From: Mycobacteriaceae bacterium
GTDB taxonomy: Bacteria; Actinomycetota; Actinomycetes; Mycobacteriales; Mycobacteriaceae
DNA: 64,000 nucleotides
Direction: 5' to 3'
NCBI GenBank assembly: GCA_019749805.1
Contig: JAIEPH010000074.1
Coordinates: forward strand, 1-64,000
The notes beneath the pieces are model-generated. The model was not told the origin of the DNA. It did no database searches and saw only the letters and a program-made list of their open reading frames with translations. Positions 46,989 through 55,414 of the stretch are shown here, piece after piece. Both the position numbers and the translations under genes were made by a program. Positions within the stretch are counted from its first letter, which is position 1. Every line of letters starts with the position of its first letter.

Positions 46989-47609
46989 ATGACTGCAGCC
47001 CAACGTGAGCGCGCCGCCCTGGTGGCGACCATGAGCGAGATCGGGCCTGACGCGCCCACCCTGTGCGAGGGATGGACCACCCGCGATCTCGCGGCGCATC
47101 TGGTGGTCCGGGAGCGCAGACTCGACGCCGCGCCCGGTATCGCGATCCCGTTCCTCGCCGGCTACACCGACAAGGTGCAGCGCAGGACCGCATCGGCCAC
47201 CGGCTGGGAGGAGTTGGTGGACAAGATCTCGTCGGGCCCGCCACTGCTGTCTCCGTTCAAGCTTCTCGATTCGGTGGCCAACATGGATGAGATGTTCATC
47301 CATCACGAAGACGTCCGCAGGGCCCAACCCGGTTGGGAGCCAAGGTCTCTCGACGCCGAGACAATCGCGGCGCTCCGGCGCCCCGTCGGCATGATGGCCA
47401 GGCTGACCATGGGGAAAGTGCCCGCCCGGGTGACGCTGCAGACGGCTGAAGGCGAAACAGTCGCCGTCGTCGGCAGCGGTCCCGGCTTGACCGTCACCGG
47501 AGACATCGGCGAGCTCACGCTGTTCGTCGCCGGTCGCGACGAAGCCCGGCTCACCTTCTCCGACGCCCAAGCCGCTCAAGCCGTGCGCGCCGCACGAAGA
47601 GGCCTGTGA
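46989..47609 (+). CDS. TIGR03085-type metal-binding/maleylpyruvate isomerase-like protein
   Basis: A 206-residue DinB-fold protein of the actinobacterial TIGR03085/mycothiol-dependent isomerase group. The first helix carries CEGWTTRDLAAHLVVRERR, with a metal histidine, and FIHHEDVRRAQPGW supplies the second His cluster. The C-terminal domain is sterol-carrier-like beta. Members may use mycothiol as cofactor; substrate unknown. Coupled to the lipoprotein gene by GTGA. Confidence 0.82.
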   Translation: MTAAQRERAALVATMSEIGPDAPTLCEGWTTRDLAAHLVVRERRLDAAPGIAIPFLAGYTDKVQRRTASATGWEELVDKISSGPPLLSPFKLLDSVANMDEMFIHHEDVRRAQPGWEPRSLDAETIAALRRPVGMMARLTMGKVPARVTLQTAEGETVAVVGSGPGLTVTGDIGELTLFVAGRDEARLTFSDAQAAQAVRAARRGL

Positions 47610-48154
47610 AGGGCGGCGTCGCCGCTGGGCTTCTGCTGTCCGCGGCCGTACTGGCCGGTTGCTCCACAACCGTTGAGGGCAACCCCGTCGCGTCCAGCGC
47701 CTCACCGACCGAACCGAGCTTTCCGACATCCAGGCCGACGCGAACGCCGACGCCGAGCAGCGCACCGCCGTCCACACCACCGTCCACGCCGCCGCCGACG
47801 GGGCTGCCCGGCGCGACGACACTGCCACCCGATGAGTCCGGTTACGTGTTCATCGAAACCAAATCCGGTCTGACGCGCTGCCAGATCTCCGAGGCCGAGG
47901 TCGGCTGCGAATCGCAGTTCACCAACTCGGTCGAAGTGAACGGCATGCCCGCCAACGGGGTGAAAGTCACCGCCGACGGCAGCATGACCTGGGTCGTCGG
48001 CAATCTCGGAAACATCCCCGCCATCCCGCTGGACTACCAGACCTACCGTGCTCTCGGCTGGACCATCGCGGCGACCAGCGACGGCACCCGGTTCACCAAC
48101 GACGGCACCGGTCACGGCATGTTCGTCAACACCTCGGGCGTCGAGGTCTTCTGA
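47606..48154 (+). CDS. Lipoprotein with Pro/Thr-rich linker
   Basis: A 182-residue exported lipoprotein: signal sequence with lipobox LAGC (lipidated Cys about residue 19), then a Ser/Thr/Pro-rich linker (about 30-70) and a compact C-terminal domain with two cysteines (TRCQISEAEVGCES) that could form a disulphide. Similar small lipoproteins occur widely in mycobacteria. Function unknown. Confidence 0.85.
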   Translation: MKGGVAAGLLLSAAVLAGCSTTVEGNPVASSASPTEPSFPTSRPTRTPTPSSAPPSTPPSTPPPTGLPGATTLPPDESGYVFIETKSGLTRCQISEAEVGCESQFTNSVEVNGMPANGVKVTADGSMTWVVGNLGNIPAIPLDYQTYRALGWTIAATSDGTRFTNDGTGHGMFVNTSGVEVF

Positions 48155-48162
48155 ACCGCCAT

Positions 48163-48175
48163 TAGGGTGGAGCGC
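48163..48175 (+). promoter_or_regulatory. Leaderless -10 promoter element for the LLM oxidoreductase
   Basis: TAGGGT at 48163-48168 is 7 nt before GTG 48176. This favours the second of two in-frame GTG codons (48167 and 48176) as the true start. Confidence 0.4.
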
Positions 48176-49120
48176 GTGGCTTCACCACCGGACTTCCGGG
48201 TCTTCGTCGAACCTCAACAGGGCGCCACCTACAACGACCAACTGGCGGTCGCCCGCACGGCCGAAGCCGCCGGGTACTCGGCGTTCTTCCGCTCCGACCA
48301 CTTCATCGCCATGAGCGGTGACGGCCTACCTGGACCCACCGACTCCTGGGTCACGCTGGGCGGCATCGCCCGCGAGACCACCTCGATACGGCTCGGCACT
48401 TTGGTCACCTCGGCCACCTTCCGCTATCCGGGCCCCCTGGCGATCGCAGTCGCACAGGTCGACGAAATGAGCGGCGGCCGTGTGGAATTGGGCATCGGCG
48501 CAGGCTGGTTCGAAGCCGAGCACAAGGCCTACGCCATCCCGTTCCCTCCGCTGGGCGAACGCTTCGACCGGCTGACCGAACAACTGAACATCATCACGGG
48601 CCTCTGGACGACACCGAGCGGCGAGACGTTTGATTACGCCGGCGCCCACTACGCCGTCGCGGAATCTCCCGCCCTACCCAAACCGGTCCAGTCGCCGCAT
48701 CCGCCGATCATCATCGGTGGCGCCGGCGCCAAGCGGACACCGGCGCTCGCCGCGCAGTTCGCCGCCGAGTTCAACATCCCGTTCGCGCCGCTCGAAACGG
48801 CTCAGACTCAGTTCGAGCGGGTCGCCTCGGCGGTGGCCGATGCCGGACGCGCAACCGAGTCGATGACGTACTCCGCGGCCTTCGTGATCTGCGCGGGTCG
48901 AAATGAGCAGGAGATCTCCCGGCGGGCCGCCGCGATCGGTCGCGAGGTCGACGAGCTGCGCAGCAACTCTCCGCTGGTGGGGACCCCCACCGAGATCGCC
49001 GACAAGCTCGGCGCTTACCTGACGATCGGCGTGCAGCGGGTTTACCTGCAGGTTCTCGATATGTCGGACCTCGACCACGTGGACTTCTTCGCCGCAGAGG
49101 TGATCCCGCAGCTCCGCTGA
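48176..49120 (+). CDS. LLM-class F420-dependent oxidoreductase
   Basis: A 314-residue luciferase-like TIM-barrel enzyme. FFRSDHFIAM, LGTLVTSATFRYPG and GRVELGIGAGWFEAEHKAYGI-like segments identify the F420-dependent group, with the coenzyme-binding IIIGGAGAKRTPALAA. Such enzymes move hydride between F420 and organic substrates; this one cannot be assigned a substrate. The start at 48176 fits the promoter and the conserved beginning (SPPDFRVFVEPQQ). Confidence 0.9.
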   Translation: MASPPDFRVFVEPQQGATYNDQLAVARTAEAAGYSAFFRSDHFIAMSGDGLPGPTDSWVTLGGIARETTSIRLGTLVTSATFRYPGPLAIAVAQVDEMSGGRVELGIGAGWFEAEHKAYAIPFPPLGERFDRLTEQLNIITGLWTTPSGETFDYAGAHYAVAESPALPKPVQSPHPPIIIGGAGAKRTPALAAQFAAEFNIPFAPLETAQTQFERVASAVADAGRATESMTYSAAFVICAGRNEQEISRRAAAIGREVDELRSNSPLVGTPTEIADKLGAYLTIGVQRVYLQVLDMSDLDHVDFFAAEVIPQLR

Positions 49121-49146
49121 GCAGGCGCTGACCTGCATGTCGCCGC

Positions 49147-49159
49147 TACTATCAGCGCC
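49147..49159 (+). promoter_or_regulatory. Leaderless -10 promoter element
   Basis: TACTAT at 49147-49152 is 7 nt before GTG 49160. The same TACTATC occurs before the next gene at 49603. Confidence 0.45.
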
Positions 49160-49597
49160 GTGGCCCGCCGGGAGATCGACGACGACGGCGGGCAGCCCTG
49201 GCACAATCGCACCTCAACGCTCCTCGGGGCCAGCGTTCTCGCGATCCTGGTGATCGGCATATTGATCGTCGCGGCGACCGCCGTGGCCCGCCAGTTCGGC
49301 GAAACCGAGGAAGCCCCTCTCGACTTCGTCACACCCTCGTACTCGGCAACGGCGTCACGGTCTACTGACACGACCACTACTCAGACGATTACGAGCACGA
49401 GTCCGCCGGAGACCACCGACATCGACGGCCCTTCGACATCTCCAACGTCATCGTCAGAGACGACGTCGAGCAGCGAGAGTTCGACCAGACGGCCGACGAC
49501 CCGCAACGATGACGACGAGGACGAAGGCCCCACCACCCGAACGACACGGCGCACGCCACGTACCAACATCACGCGTACGCTCAATCCCTACCCCTGA
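49160..49597 (+). CDS. Small membrane protein with Ser/Thr-rich tail
   Basis: A 145-residue protein with a short cytoplasmic N-terminus (ARREIDDDGG), one membrane helix (about 21-43) and a low-complexity Ser/Thr-rich outside tail that ends in an Asp/Glu patch (NDDDEDEG) and a basic RTTRRTPRT patch. Its plan is repeated by the next gene. Tails like this are often O-mannosylated in mycobacteria (inference). Function unknown. Confidence 0.72.
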   Translation: MARREIDDDGGQPWHNRTSTLLGASVLAILVIGILIVAATAVARQFGETEEAPLDFVTPSYSATASRSTDTTTTQTITSTSPPETTDIDGPSTSPTSSSETTSSSESSTRRPTTRNDDDEDEGPTTRTTRRTPRTNITRTLNPYP

Positions 49598-49602
49598 GCG
49601 CC

Positions 49603-49616
49603 TACTATCGGAGCCC
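49603..49616 (+). promoter_or_regulatory. Leaderless -10 promoter element
   Basis: TACTAT at 49603-49608 is 8 nt before GTG 49617, only a few bases after the stop of the previous gene. Confidence 0.4.
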
Positions 49617-50090
49617 GTGGCGCGATACGGATCTCCTGACGACCCGAACCATCCGGACGACGACCCCACCGCCTACCTCAACTACGGCGGCGGTGGATAT
49701 GACGAGCCGCCTGGCCCACCGCCCGGTGACGAGGTCCCGTGGTTCCGTAAGCCGGGCGCGCTCGTCGCGTTCGGGGCTCTGGGCGCGGTCATCATCGCGT
49801 TGATCGTGTTCGGCCTGGCCAAGCTCATCACCGGTGGCGACGCGCCGTCCGAGCAGACGACGTTGACTCCGCTCACCACGACCTCGCGGTCGGTCACGCC
49901 GACGACCACCGCGGTGCCCGAGACCGTGACGGAGACGTACACGCCGACCACGACCACCGAGTTGCCGACGACCACCACGACACCACCGACCACGACCACG
50001 ACCACCACCACGACGCCGAGCGTCAGCACCAGCATCAGCACGAGTACCGAAACGAGCACGGTCACCGAAACGGTGACGCCGGCCCCCTAA
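49617..50090 (+). CDS. Small membrane protein with Thr-rich tail
   Basis: A 157-residue protein: Asp/Pro/Gly-rich cytoplasmic N-terminus (about 1-45), one membrane helix (about 50-72) and an 80-residue tail made almost only of Thr, Ser, Pro, Val and Glu (runs of TTTTT near residue 130). Same plan as the preceding gene and as the anchor of the Hsp70-like protein at 55518. GTG 49617 fits the promoter. Its stop interlocks with the iniC stop (CTAA). Confidence 0.75.
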   Translation: MARYGSPDDPNHPDDDPTAYLNYGGGGYDEPPGPPPGDEVPWFRKPGALVAFGALGAVIIALIVFGLAKLITGGDAPSEQTTLTPLTTTSRSVTPTTTAVPETVTETYTPTTTTELPTTTTTPPTTTTTTTTTPSVSTSISTSTETSTVTETVTPAP

Positions 50091-51580
50091 CGGCGCCTGG
50101 CGGCGTACTCGGCGACCAGCGCCTCGGCGCTACGCACGGCGGCCCGGCAGGCGCGTGTCGTGAACGGATCGTTGAGCGGGTGTTCGGCGCGGCGGCGCCA
50201 GCGCTGGGCGGCGGCGAACGCGGACCGGGGCCCGTCGTAGGGGGCATCGGGTTGCAAGCCGAGTCTGCTGGCGGCGTCGGTGCCGGAGCCACCGATGATG
50301 CGCCGCAGCGACGCCATCTCGTCCTCGTTCAACGTGGTTGGCCGCGAACGCAATTGGCTGAGCAACCGCAACTCTTCGAACGCGTGGGTGTCGGCCAGCA
50401 GCGGGTCGATGTCGGCGATGATGGCGCGGCTCGCGTAGATCGGGTTGTTCTCCACGAAGCGCCGCAGCGACAGCAGCGCGGTATGCGCCTTGAGCAGATC
50501 AGACCGCTGCGCGAACTGCTGGTCGATCACGTCGCGCAGGGCGATCAGTCCGCTGCGCTCGAGCAGTTCGTCGGCCAGGGCCACCGAATCGGTGACGCCG
50601 GCACGCAGCACGGCGATCGAGATCCTGATCCCGAACATGCCGAACCGGTCGAGCAGCGCGGCCCGGGTGGCGGCGTCGACAGGCAACGAACTGTCCTCGC
50701 GCACGAATCGGTCCACCGACAGCATCGCCTTGGTCAGCTCTCCTGCGTCGACCCCGGCCAGCTTCTCCAACGCGACGAACTCGCTCTGTCGCAGGGTGCG
50801 CGCGGTGAGCGCCAGCAGCCCCGACACCGGCACGACCGCCTGGCAGATGCCGGTCTTGTCCATCTCGCTGGTGAACCGGGCCGCCACGTCCTTGGCGGAC
50901 AACATCGCGTCGATCCGGCCGGCACCGATCTCGTCGGCGCGCGACGCGACACCGATGACTCCGAGCGCCCCCGCCGATCCCCCGACCAGCTCGCCGATCT
51001 GCGTGAGCAGCGCGATGTCGGCGGCGTTGAGGGTGCGCAGCAGGAACACCACGGCGTCGATGCGTGGGACGCCGTCGTCGGGGACCAGCAGTCGCAACGT
51101 GCGTTGAGAGACGTCCTTGGACAGCGACGACGTGCCGGGGGTGTCGATGATCGTGGTGTCGATCAGTTCGGCTGCGGGCCACTCGACGTCCAGGTCGACG
51201 ACGTCCTCGGGATCGAGGGTGGCGAAGTCGAAGGTGAGGCCACCCTCGACGGCGTCGCGGCCGATCGGCACATTGGAGCGCCGTCCACCCCGATGGTTGG
51301 CGGTGACCTTCGGTGTCGGACCGTGCCGGAACCAGGTGACGATGCGGGTGGCCTCGGTGGCGTCGGTGGGCGCAATGTCCTCGCCCACAAGGGCATTCAC
51401 CAGGGTCGACTTTCCCGCCTTGAGCGTTCCCGCCAGTGCGATGCGGATGGGCTGGTTGAGCCGGCGGCCGATGCGGTCCAGTTCGTTGTGCACGTCGGGA
51501 CGCTGCGCGTAGGCGGGATCGGAGCGGTAGGCCTGGATGGTTCCGCCCAGGATCGCGCGCACCTGGTCACTCGTGCTCAT
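50087..51580 (-). CDS. iniC: Dynamin-like GTPase IniC
   Basis: A 497-residue dynamin-like protein with a GTPase domain (P-loop AGTLKAGKSTLVNAL; switch DTPGTSS) and a helical C-terminal part. IniC works with IniA in the isoniazid- and ethambutol-induced envelope stress response; the structure of such proteins shows membrane fission activity. 22 bp after iniA, same strand. Length close to M. tuberculosis IniC (493, from memory). Confidence 0.95.
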   Translation of the reverse strand: MSTSDQVRAILGGTIQAYRSDPAYAQRPDVHNELDRIGRRLNQPIRIALAGTLKAGKSTLVNALVGEDIAPTDATEATRIVTWFRHGPTPKVTANHRGGRRSNVPIGRDAVEGGLTFDFATLDPEDVVDLDVEWPAAELIDTTIIDTPGTSSLSKDVSQRTLRLLVPDDGVPRIDAVVFLLRTLNAADIALLTQIGELVGGSAGALGVIGVASRADEIGAGRIDAMLSAKDVAARFTSEMDKTGICQAVVPVSGLLALTARTLRQSEFVALEKLAGVDAGELTKAMLSVDRFVREDSSLPVDAATRAALLDRFGMFGIRISIAVLRAGVTDSVALADELLERSGLIALRDVIDQQFAQRSDLLKAHTALLSLRRFVENNPIYASRAIIADIDPLLADTHAFEELRLLSQLRSRPTTLNEDEMASLRRIIGGSGTDAASRLGLQPDAPYDGPRSAFAAAQRWRRRAEHPLNDPFTTRACRAAVRSAEALVAEYAARRR

Positions 51581-51602
51581 CGACAGACCAGCTTAAAGCC
51601 TG

Positions 51603-53444
51603 TCAGCTGGGCGCCGACTGAGCCTCCGACAGCAGCTTCTCCGCGTGGTCGGTCACCTGCTTGAGGATGTTGAGCTGGCGCTCGAGTTCCTTCACGCGCG
51701 TGTTGCGTTCGTTCTCCTCGAGTTTGGCCGCGGCGATCGTCGCCTGCAGCGATTCGTTCAGCGATCGCGTCGTCTGGTTGGCAATACCACGGTAATGATC
51801 CCGCAGTTGGCGCTGGACACCCTTGAGCCGATCCCGCGACTCCTTGTTGACGACGAAAGAAACGTCGTCGATGAACCGGCGCGTGCTCAGCTTCGCCTCG
51901 TTGCGCACCCGCATCATGCGGTTGTCCATGTTCTCGCGGTACGCGCTGCGGCCCATCAGCAGACCGGCACCGAGGGACAGCGGATTGAACATGCCCAGAC
52001 CTGCGAACGACGTCAACATGCCGAACATCAGGACACCGCCGTACGAGCCCTGCATACCTATCCCGACCTTGCGTGCCTTGCCGACCGGTTTGGCTTCGAG
52101 ATTGGCCAGCGACTTGATCTCGCCGAGGCTGGCGCCCATCTCGCGCGCATCGATCTGCGGCATCTTGACGGCCTCCAGGCCGGCCTCGGTGAAGGTGCGG
52201 GCCACCTCTTCGGCCAACACCGTTGCACGCTGGTACGCCCAGACGAAGTTGTCTCCGACCGCGGTGGCTATCGCGTTCTCCAGCTCGGTCCCGATCTCGG
52301 CCCAGTGCTGCGTCGGGTCGCAGTTGTCGATCTCCTTCTCGATGTGCTGGCCGATGATCCGGAAGCGGCCGCGCAGATCGTGATCGATATCGGCTGTGAG
52401 ATCGGCGATTCCGTCGTTGAGCACCTGCTGCCACAGCGCTGTCTGCTGCAGCGCCTCCTGTGCTTCCTCCTTGCGCCGCTCCAGATCCTCGGTGAGCCGG
52501 GCCCGCACATCCGCATCGTTGTGCGACGCCAGCTCGGTGCTGACCTTGAGCGTCAGATGTTCAGCAGCCGACCGTATCTCGGCAACCACCTGGTCCCGGA
52601 TGTGATCCCGCTGCCGCGAAAGCACCTGCTCGGTGAGGAACTTCACGATGGCCGGAAAGTTCGACTCCGCGTTGAGTTCCTTGTCGTTGAGCTGGATGGC
52701 GTGACTACGCAACAGCGACGACGCCGGAATCATCGGTATCGACAGGCCCGCCCGGTCGAGATGGGCCTTGTTCGCCTCGACGATCGCGCGCCAGTGGGGA
52801 TACAGGTCGGTCTTGGTGGCAATGATCGTCGAGACCGGGCAGATACCGAAAGCCTGCCGCATGAAGGTCATTTCGGGTTCGGTGAACTCCTGGCTGGTGT
52901 CACTGCACATCAACACCGCGTCGGCGTCGGGCAACAACCCCAACGTCGCCGACAGGTGCGGCTGGCCGTGCCCACCGACGCCGGGCGTGTCCACGAACGC
53001 CAATCCGTTCTTCAACAGCGGGCCCGTCGCGGTGACCTCGACCCGCAACACCTCGCGGCCGCCGGCCTGCGGGGCGCGGCGCAGATCGGTCTTGATGTCG
53101 GCCATTTCGATCTCGATGGCTTCCGGCTCCGCACCGTCGGGGCGTGCGACGATCAGCCGGGCCGAGGTGTTCTCGCCGTAGGACACCACCGTCGGCAGCA
53201 CGGTGCTCTCGTCGTCGCCGACGCGCGCGACCGGAGCGTTGAGTAGCGAGTTGAGCAGCAGGCTCTTGCCCTGTTTGAGCTGTCCGGCCACCACCACCCG
53301 GATCTGCGGGTCGGTGATCCGCGTCTTGGCCCGGGCCAGGCGCTCGACCAAGTCGCCGCGCTCGTTGACGTCGGCGATCTTGCTGGTGTGGTCGATCAAC
53401 TCGACGATGACCTTGGTATTGCGAGGGTCACTCGGTTGCGTCAT
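51603..53444 (-). CDS. iniA: Dynamin-like GTPase IniA
   Basis: A 613-residue dynamin-like protein. GTPase motifs: AGQLKQGKSLLLNSLL (P-loop), DTPGVGGHGQPHLSAT (switch) and ATKTDLYP. A hydrophobic hairpin-like membrane segment lies about residues 470-500 (YGGVLMFGMLTSFAGLGMF), followed by a long coiled coil at the C-terminus. It remodels the inner membrane under cell-wall stress and is linked to tolerance of isoniazid and ethambutol. ATG 53444 follows AGAGGAC; it aligns well with M. tuberculosis IniA as I recall it. Confidence 0.96.
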   Translation of the reverse strand: MTQPSDPRNTKVIVELIDHTSKIADVNERGDLVERLARAKTRITDPQIRVVVAGQLKQGKSLLLNSLLNAPVARVGDDESTVLPTVVSYGENTSARLIVARPDGAEPEAIEIEMADIKTDLRRAPQAGGREVLRVEVTATGPLLKNGLAFVDTPGVGGHGQPHLSATLGLLPDADAVLMCSDTSQEFTEPEMTFMRQAFGICPVSTIIATKTDLYPHWRAIVEANKAHLDRAGLSIPMIPASSLLRSHAIQLNDKELNAESNFPAIVKFLTEQVLSRQRDHIRDQVVAEIRSAAEHLTLKVSTELASHNDADVRARLTEDLERRKEEAQEALQQTALWQQVLNDGIADLTADIDHDLRGRFRIIGQHIEKEIDNCDPTQHWAEIGTELENAIATAVGDNFVWAYQRATVLAEEVARTFTEAGLEAVKMPQIDAREMGASLGEIKSLANLEAKPVGKARKVGIGMQGSYGGVLMFGMLTSFAGLGMFNPLSLGAGLLMGRSAYRENMDNRMMRVRNEAKLSTRRFIDDVSFVVNKESRDRLKGVQRQLRDHYRGIANQTTRSLNESLQATIAAAKLEENERNTRVKELERQLNILKQVTDHAEKLLSEAQSAPS

Positions 53445-53490
53445 GAAGTCCTCTGCCTGTGGCCTGTTCACCTAACGGTAGATGCGCGAA

Positions 53491-53521
53491 CTGGCGGGGA
53501 TCGAATTTCGATCCCCGCCAG
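53491..53521. terminator. Strong hairpin between iniB and iniA
   Basis: CTGGCGGGGATCGAA at 53491-53505 is mirrored exactly by its complement at 53507-53521 with one base between, a perfect 15-bp inverted repeat. It has no T-run on either strand. It sits in the 95-bp gap after iniB and may trim or attenuate transcription into iniA-iniC, or protect the iniB mRNA end. Confidence 0.6.
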
Positions 53522-53539
53522 TGGCGTTGTCGCGTGAGG

Positions 53540-54499
53540 TCAGAACAGACCGGCGTCGACATTGTTGTCGACATCGACGCTGGTGTCGATGCTGCTGTTG
53601 ACCTGACCCGAGTTGTCGACGGAGCTGTCCACCGAGTTGTCCTGGCCGGAATTGTCCACCGAGTCGTCGACCGAGTTGTCCTGGCCCGAGTTGTCCACCG
53701 AGTCGTCGACCGTGGTGTGGTTTCCGCCGACGGTGGTCGTGTCGTTGTCGACGATCACGATGCCGCCGCCGGAACCACCGGCCCCGCCGGACGCGCTGCC
53801 GCCGTCGTTGCCGATGCCGATCAGGCCACCGCCACCGTCGCCGCCGGCCGCACCACCACCGCTGCCACCGCTCATGTCGTTGTCGTTGATGACGGGTCCC
53901 TCGTTGTCGGAGATGATGTCGCCGCCGGCGGTCTGGTCGCCACTGTCGTCGATGTCGTTGTCCTCACCGATGTTGACATTGGAATCGTCGATGTCACCGG
54001 TGCTGACGTTCTCGTTGTCGTCACCGACCACATTGCCGTCGCCGTCGACATGGGTCGCGTCGATGTCGCCCGCCGTGCCGGTGTTGACCACGCCGCCGTT
54101 GGTGGCGGTGTTGCTGGTCTTGTCACCCAAGGTGATGTCACCGAATTCCAGGTCGAAGTTGCCGACGCCCTGCTGCGAGTCCTCACCCGTCCTGTTCGAC
54201 ATGTTGGTCTCGGGGCTCATGAAACTGGTGTCGTTGTTCGACCACATCTCGGTCTGGCGCTGCGGGGCGAAGGCGATGCCGTGGGTCTGGGCAACGGCCT
54301 GCTGCAGCCCGAAGACGGGATCGCCGCCGCCGTGCAGGACGGCGGCCGGTGCCACCGTGGCGGCGACTGCCTGCACCTGAGCGGCGGTCACATTGGACAC
54401 GTTGGCCGCGGCCATCGAGCGGGCCGGGTCCGTAATGAATTCCTGGGCCCGGATCGGATCACGGAAGAGGTCCAGGAGCCAGTCGATTACGTTCGTCAT
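53540..54499 (-). CDS. iniB: IniB-type Gly/Asp/Asn-rich protein
   Basis: A 319-residue protein. The N-terminal 60 residues form the conserved IniB domain (MTNVIDWLLDLFRDPIRAQE then AANVSNVTAAQV). The rest is low complexity, rich in Asp, Asn, Gly and Ser, with a Gly-rich patch (MSGGSGGGAAGGDGGG) and three 13-residue repeats near the C-terminus. First gene of iniB-iniA-iniC. M. tuberculosis IniB is also Gly-rich and is the classic marker induced by cell-wall drugs. Function unknown; possibly surface-located. Confidence 0.9.
   Translation of the reverse strand: MTNVIDWLLDLFRDPIRAQEFITDPARSMAAANVSNVTAAQVQAVAATVAPAAVLHGGGDPVFGLQQAVAQTHGIAFAPQRQTEMWSNNDTSFMSPETNMSNRTGEDSQQGVGNFDLEFGDITLGDKTSNTATNGGVVNTGTAGDIDATHVDGDGNVVGDDNENVSTGDIDDSNVNIGEDNDIDDSGDQTAGGDIISDNEGPVINDNDMSGGSGGGAAGGDGGGGLIGIGNDGGSASGGAGGSGGGIVIVDNDTTTVGGNHTTVDDSVDNSGQDNSVDDSVDNSGQDNSVDSSVDNSGQVNSSIDTSVDVDNNVDAGLF
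53594..53710 (-). repeat. Three tandem 39-bp repeats in iniB
   Basis: Residues 264-302 of IniB are three copies of a 13-residue unit, VDDSVDNSGQDNS, VDDSVDNSGQDNS and VDSSVDNSGQVNS, encoded by 39-bp tandem repeats that could slip and vary in number. Confidence 0.75.
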
Positions 54500-54566
54500 T
54501 TCTGTCGTCCTTCAGTCATGTTGTCGGAAGCTGGTCACCGGGCTGTCCGGCGAACTGATGACCACG

Positions 54567-54675
54567 TTAGGGACCAGCCGACTCCCCTGAAACGGGGTCG
54601 AAACCCCTGCCTGTCACGAGGCACCTCGGGATGGGTCATGGACCTACGTTAGGGGATTAGGGGGTTGTTAGGGGG
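54567..54675 (-). promoter_or_regulatory. TTAGGGG repeat cluster upstream of iniB
   Basis: TTAGGG or TTAGGGG(G) occurs at 54567-54572, 54649-54655, 54657-54664 and 54668-54675, all on the plus strand, in the 253-bp gap upstream of iniB. Two copies are preceded by ACG (ACGTTAGGG). Between them, CCCCTGAAAC / GGGGTCGAAA / CCCCTG (54584-54609) makes overlapping small inverted repeats. Candidate binding sites for IniR or another ini regulator. Confidence 0.55.
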
Positions 54676-54690
54676 TGCGCTCGCGGCGGG

Positions 54691-54728
54691 CGAAAACAAA
54701 ACTGCGCGGCCGGTTGCGGCCGCGCAGT
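54691..54728 (-). terminator. Intrinsic terminator of the iniB paralogue
   Basis: A perfect 12-bp stem (ACTGCGCGGCCG) with loop GTTG at 54701-54728 is followed on the minus strand by TTTTGTTTTCG (54700-54690). It lies 24 bp after the stop of the gene at 54753 and separates it from iniB. Confidence 0.8.
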
Positions 54729-54752
54729 CGTGATGGTGAGGGGTCAGAAGAT

Positions 54753-55286
54753 TCAAAAGATGTCGTATCCGGACGGGTCGGAATCCATATCGGCGACCTC
54801 GATGACGGTTTCGCTGAGATCGCCGTCGGCCGGCAGGTCGAACACCGGCAGATCGTCGATGATCGGCTGGTCGAATTGCAGCGACCCATCGTTGGCGCCG
54901 ACCACCCCGGGGATGTTCGAATCGTGCAGCGCATCCAGTCCGGAGTCCAGCACGTCATCCTGCGAATCGACATAGTCGGTGATGGTCGTGTGCACATCGT
55001 CGACCGCCTGAACAGGCACTTGGTCGTCGAACGCGTCGAACGCCGCCGTCGCGGCGCCGCTCGCCCACACGTTGTCGGCCATGTCGACGATGCCCCCGGC
55101 CCCCGTGCTGGGCACGGCCGCGCCCAGTGACTCCGTGACAACCGGAATCAGGTTGCTGACGTCGGCAGTGGTCACGTTGGTGAGGTTGGCGTCGAGAATG
55201 GCTTGGTCCGGGTTTTCTGCGTAGCGCGCGGCAGCGTCGGGATCTCGAACCAGGGACATCACGAAGTCGAGCAGCGAGTTGGCCAT
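54753..55286 (-). CDS. IniB-domain protein (Rv0340-like), Asp-rich
   Basis: A 177-residue protein whose first 50 residues (MANSLLDFVMSLVRDPDAAA then ANLTNVTTADV) are the same domain as IniB. The remainder is acidic with repeated Asp/Val patches and ends DPSGYDIF. Length and position next to iniB match M. tuberculosis Rv0340 (179 residues, from memory). ATG 55286 follows GGAAGGAGGG. It has its own terminator and its own TTAGGGG sites upstream. Confidence 0.87.
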   Translation of the reverse strand: MANSLLDFVMSLVRDPDAAARYAENPDQAILDANLTNVTTADVSNLIPVVTESLGAAVPSTGAGGIVDMADNVWASGAATAAFDAFDDQVPVQAVDDVHTTITDYVDSQDDVLDSGLDALHDSNIPGVVGANDGSLQFDQPIIDDLPVFDLPADGDLSETVIEVADMDSDPSGYDIF

Positions 55287-55414
55287 GAAACACCCTCCTT
55301 CCCAATACAGATATAGATGACAGACAGATGGCACGAGCCAGATGGCTTGTCACGATGCTATCCACCGCGGACGCCGCAGAGATCGGTGCGAAACCCACCT
55401 CTACACCCGGGGCA

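Noticed and set aside
51645-53246. 533-residue plus-strand frame antisense to iniA
   Set aside because: Opposite to intact GTPase motifs of IniA; no domain, Arg/Leu/His-rich.
53459-54652. 397-residue Val/Asp/Arg-rich plus-strand frame over iniB
   Set aside because: It arises from the repetitive GTCGACGAC-like bases that encode the Asp/Ser repeats of IniB on the other strand.
54567-54675. TTAGGG repeats as a telomere or replication terminus
   Set aside because: Copies are few and irregularly spaced and the chromosome continues on both sides; promoter elements are the simpler reading.
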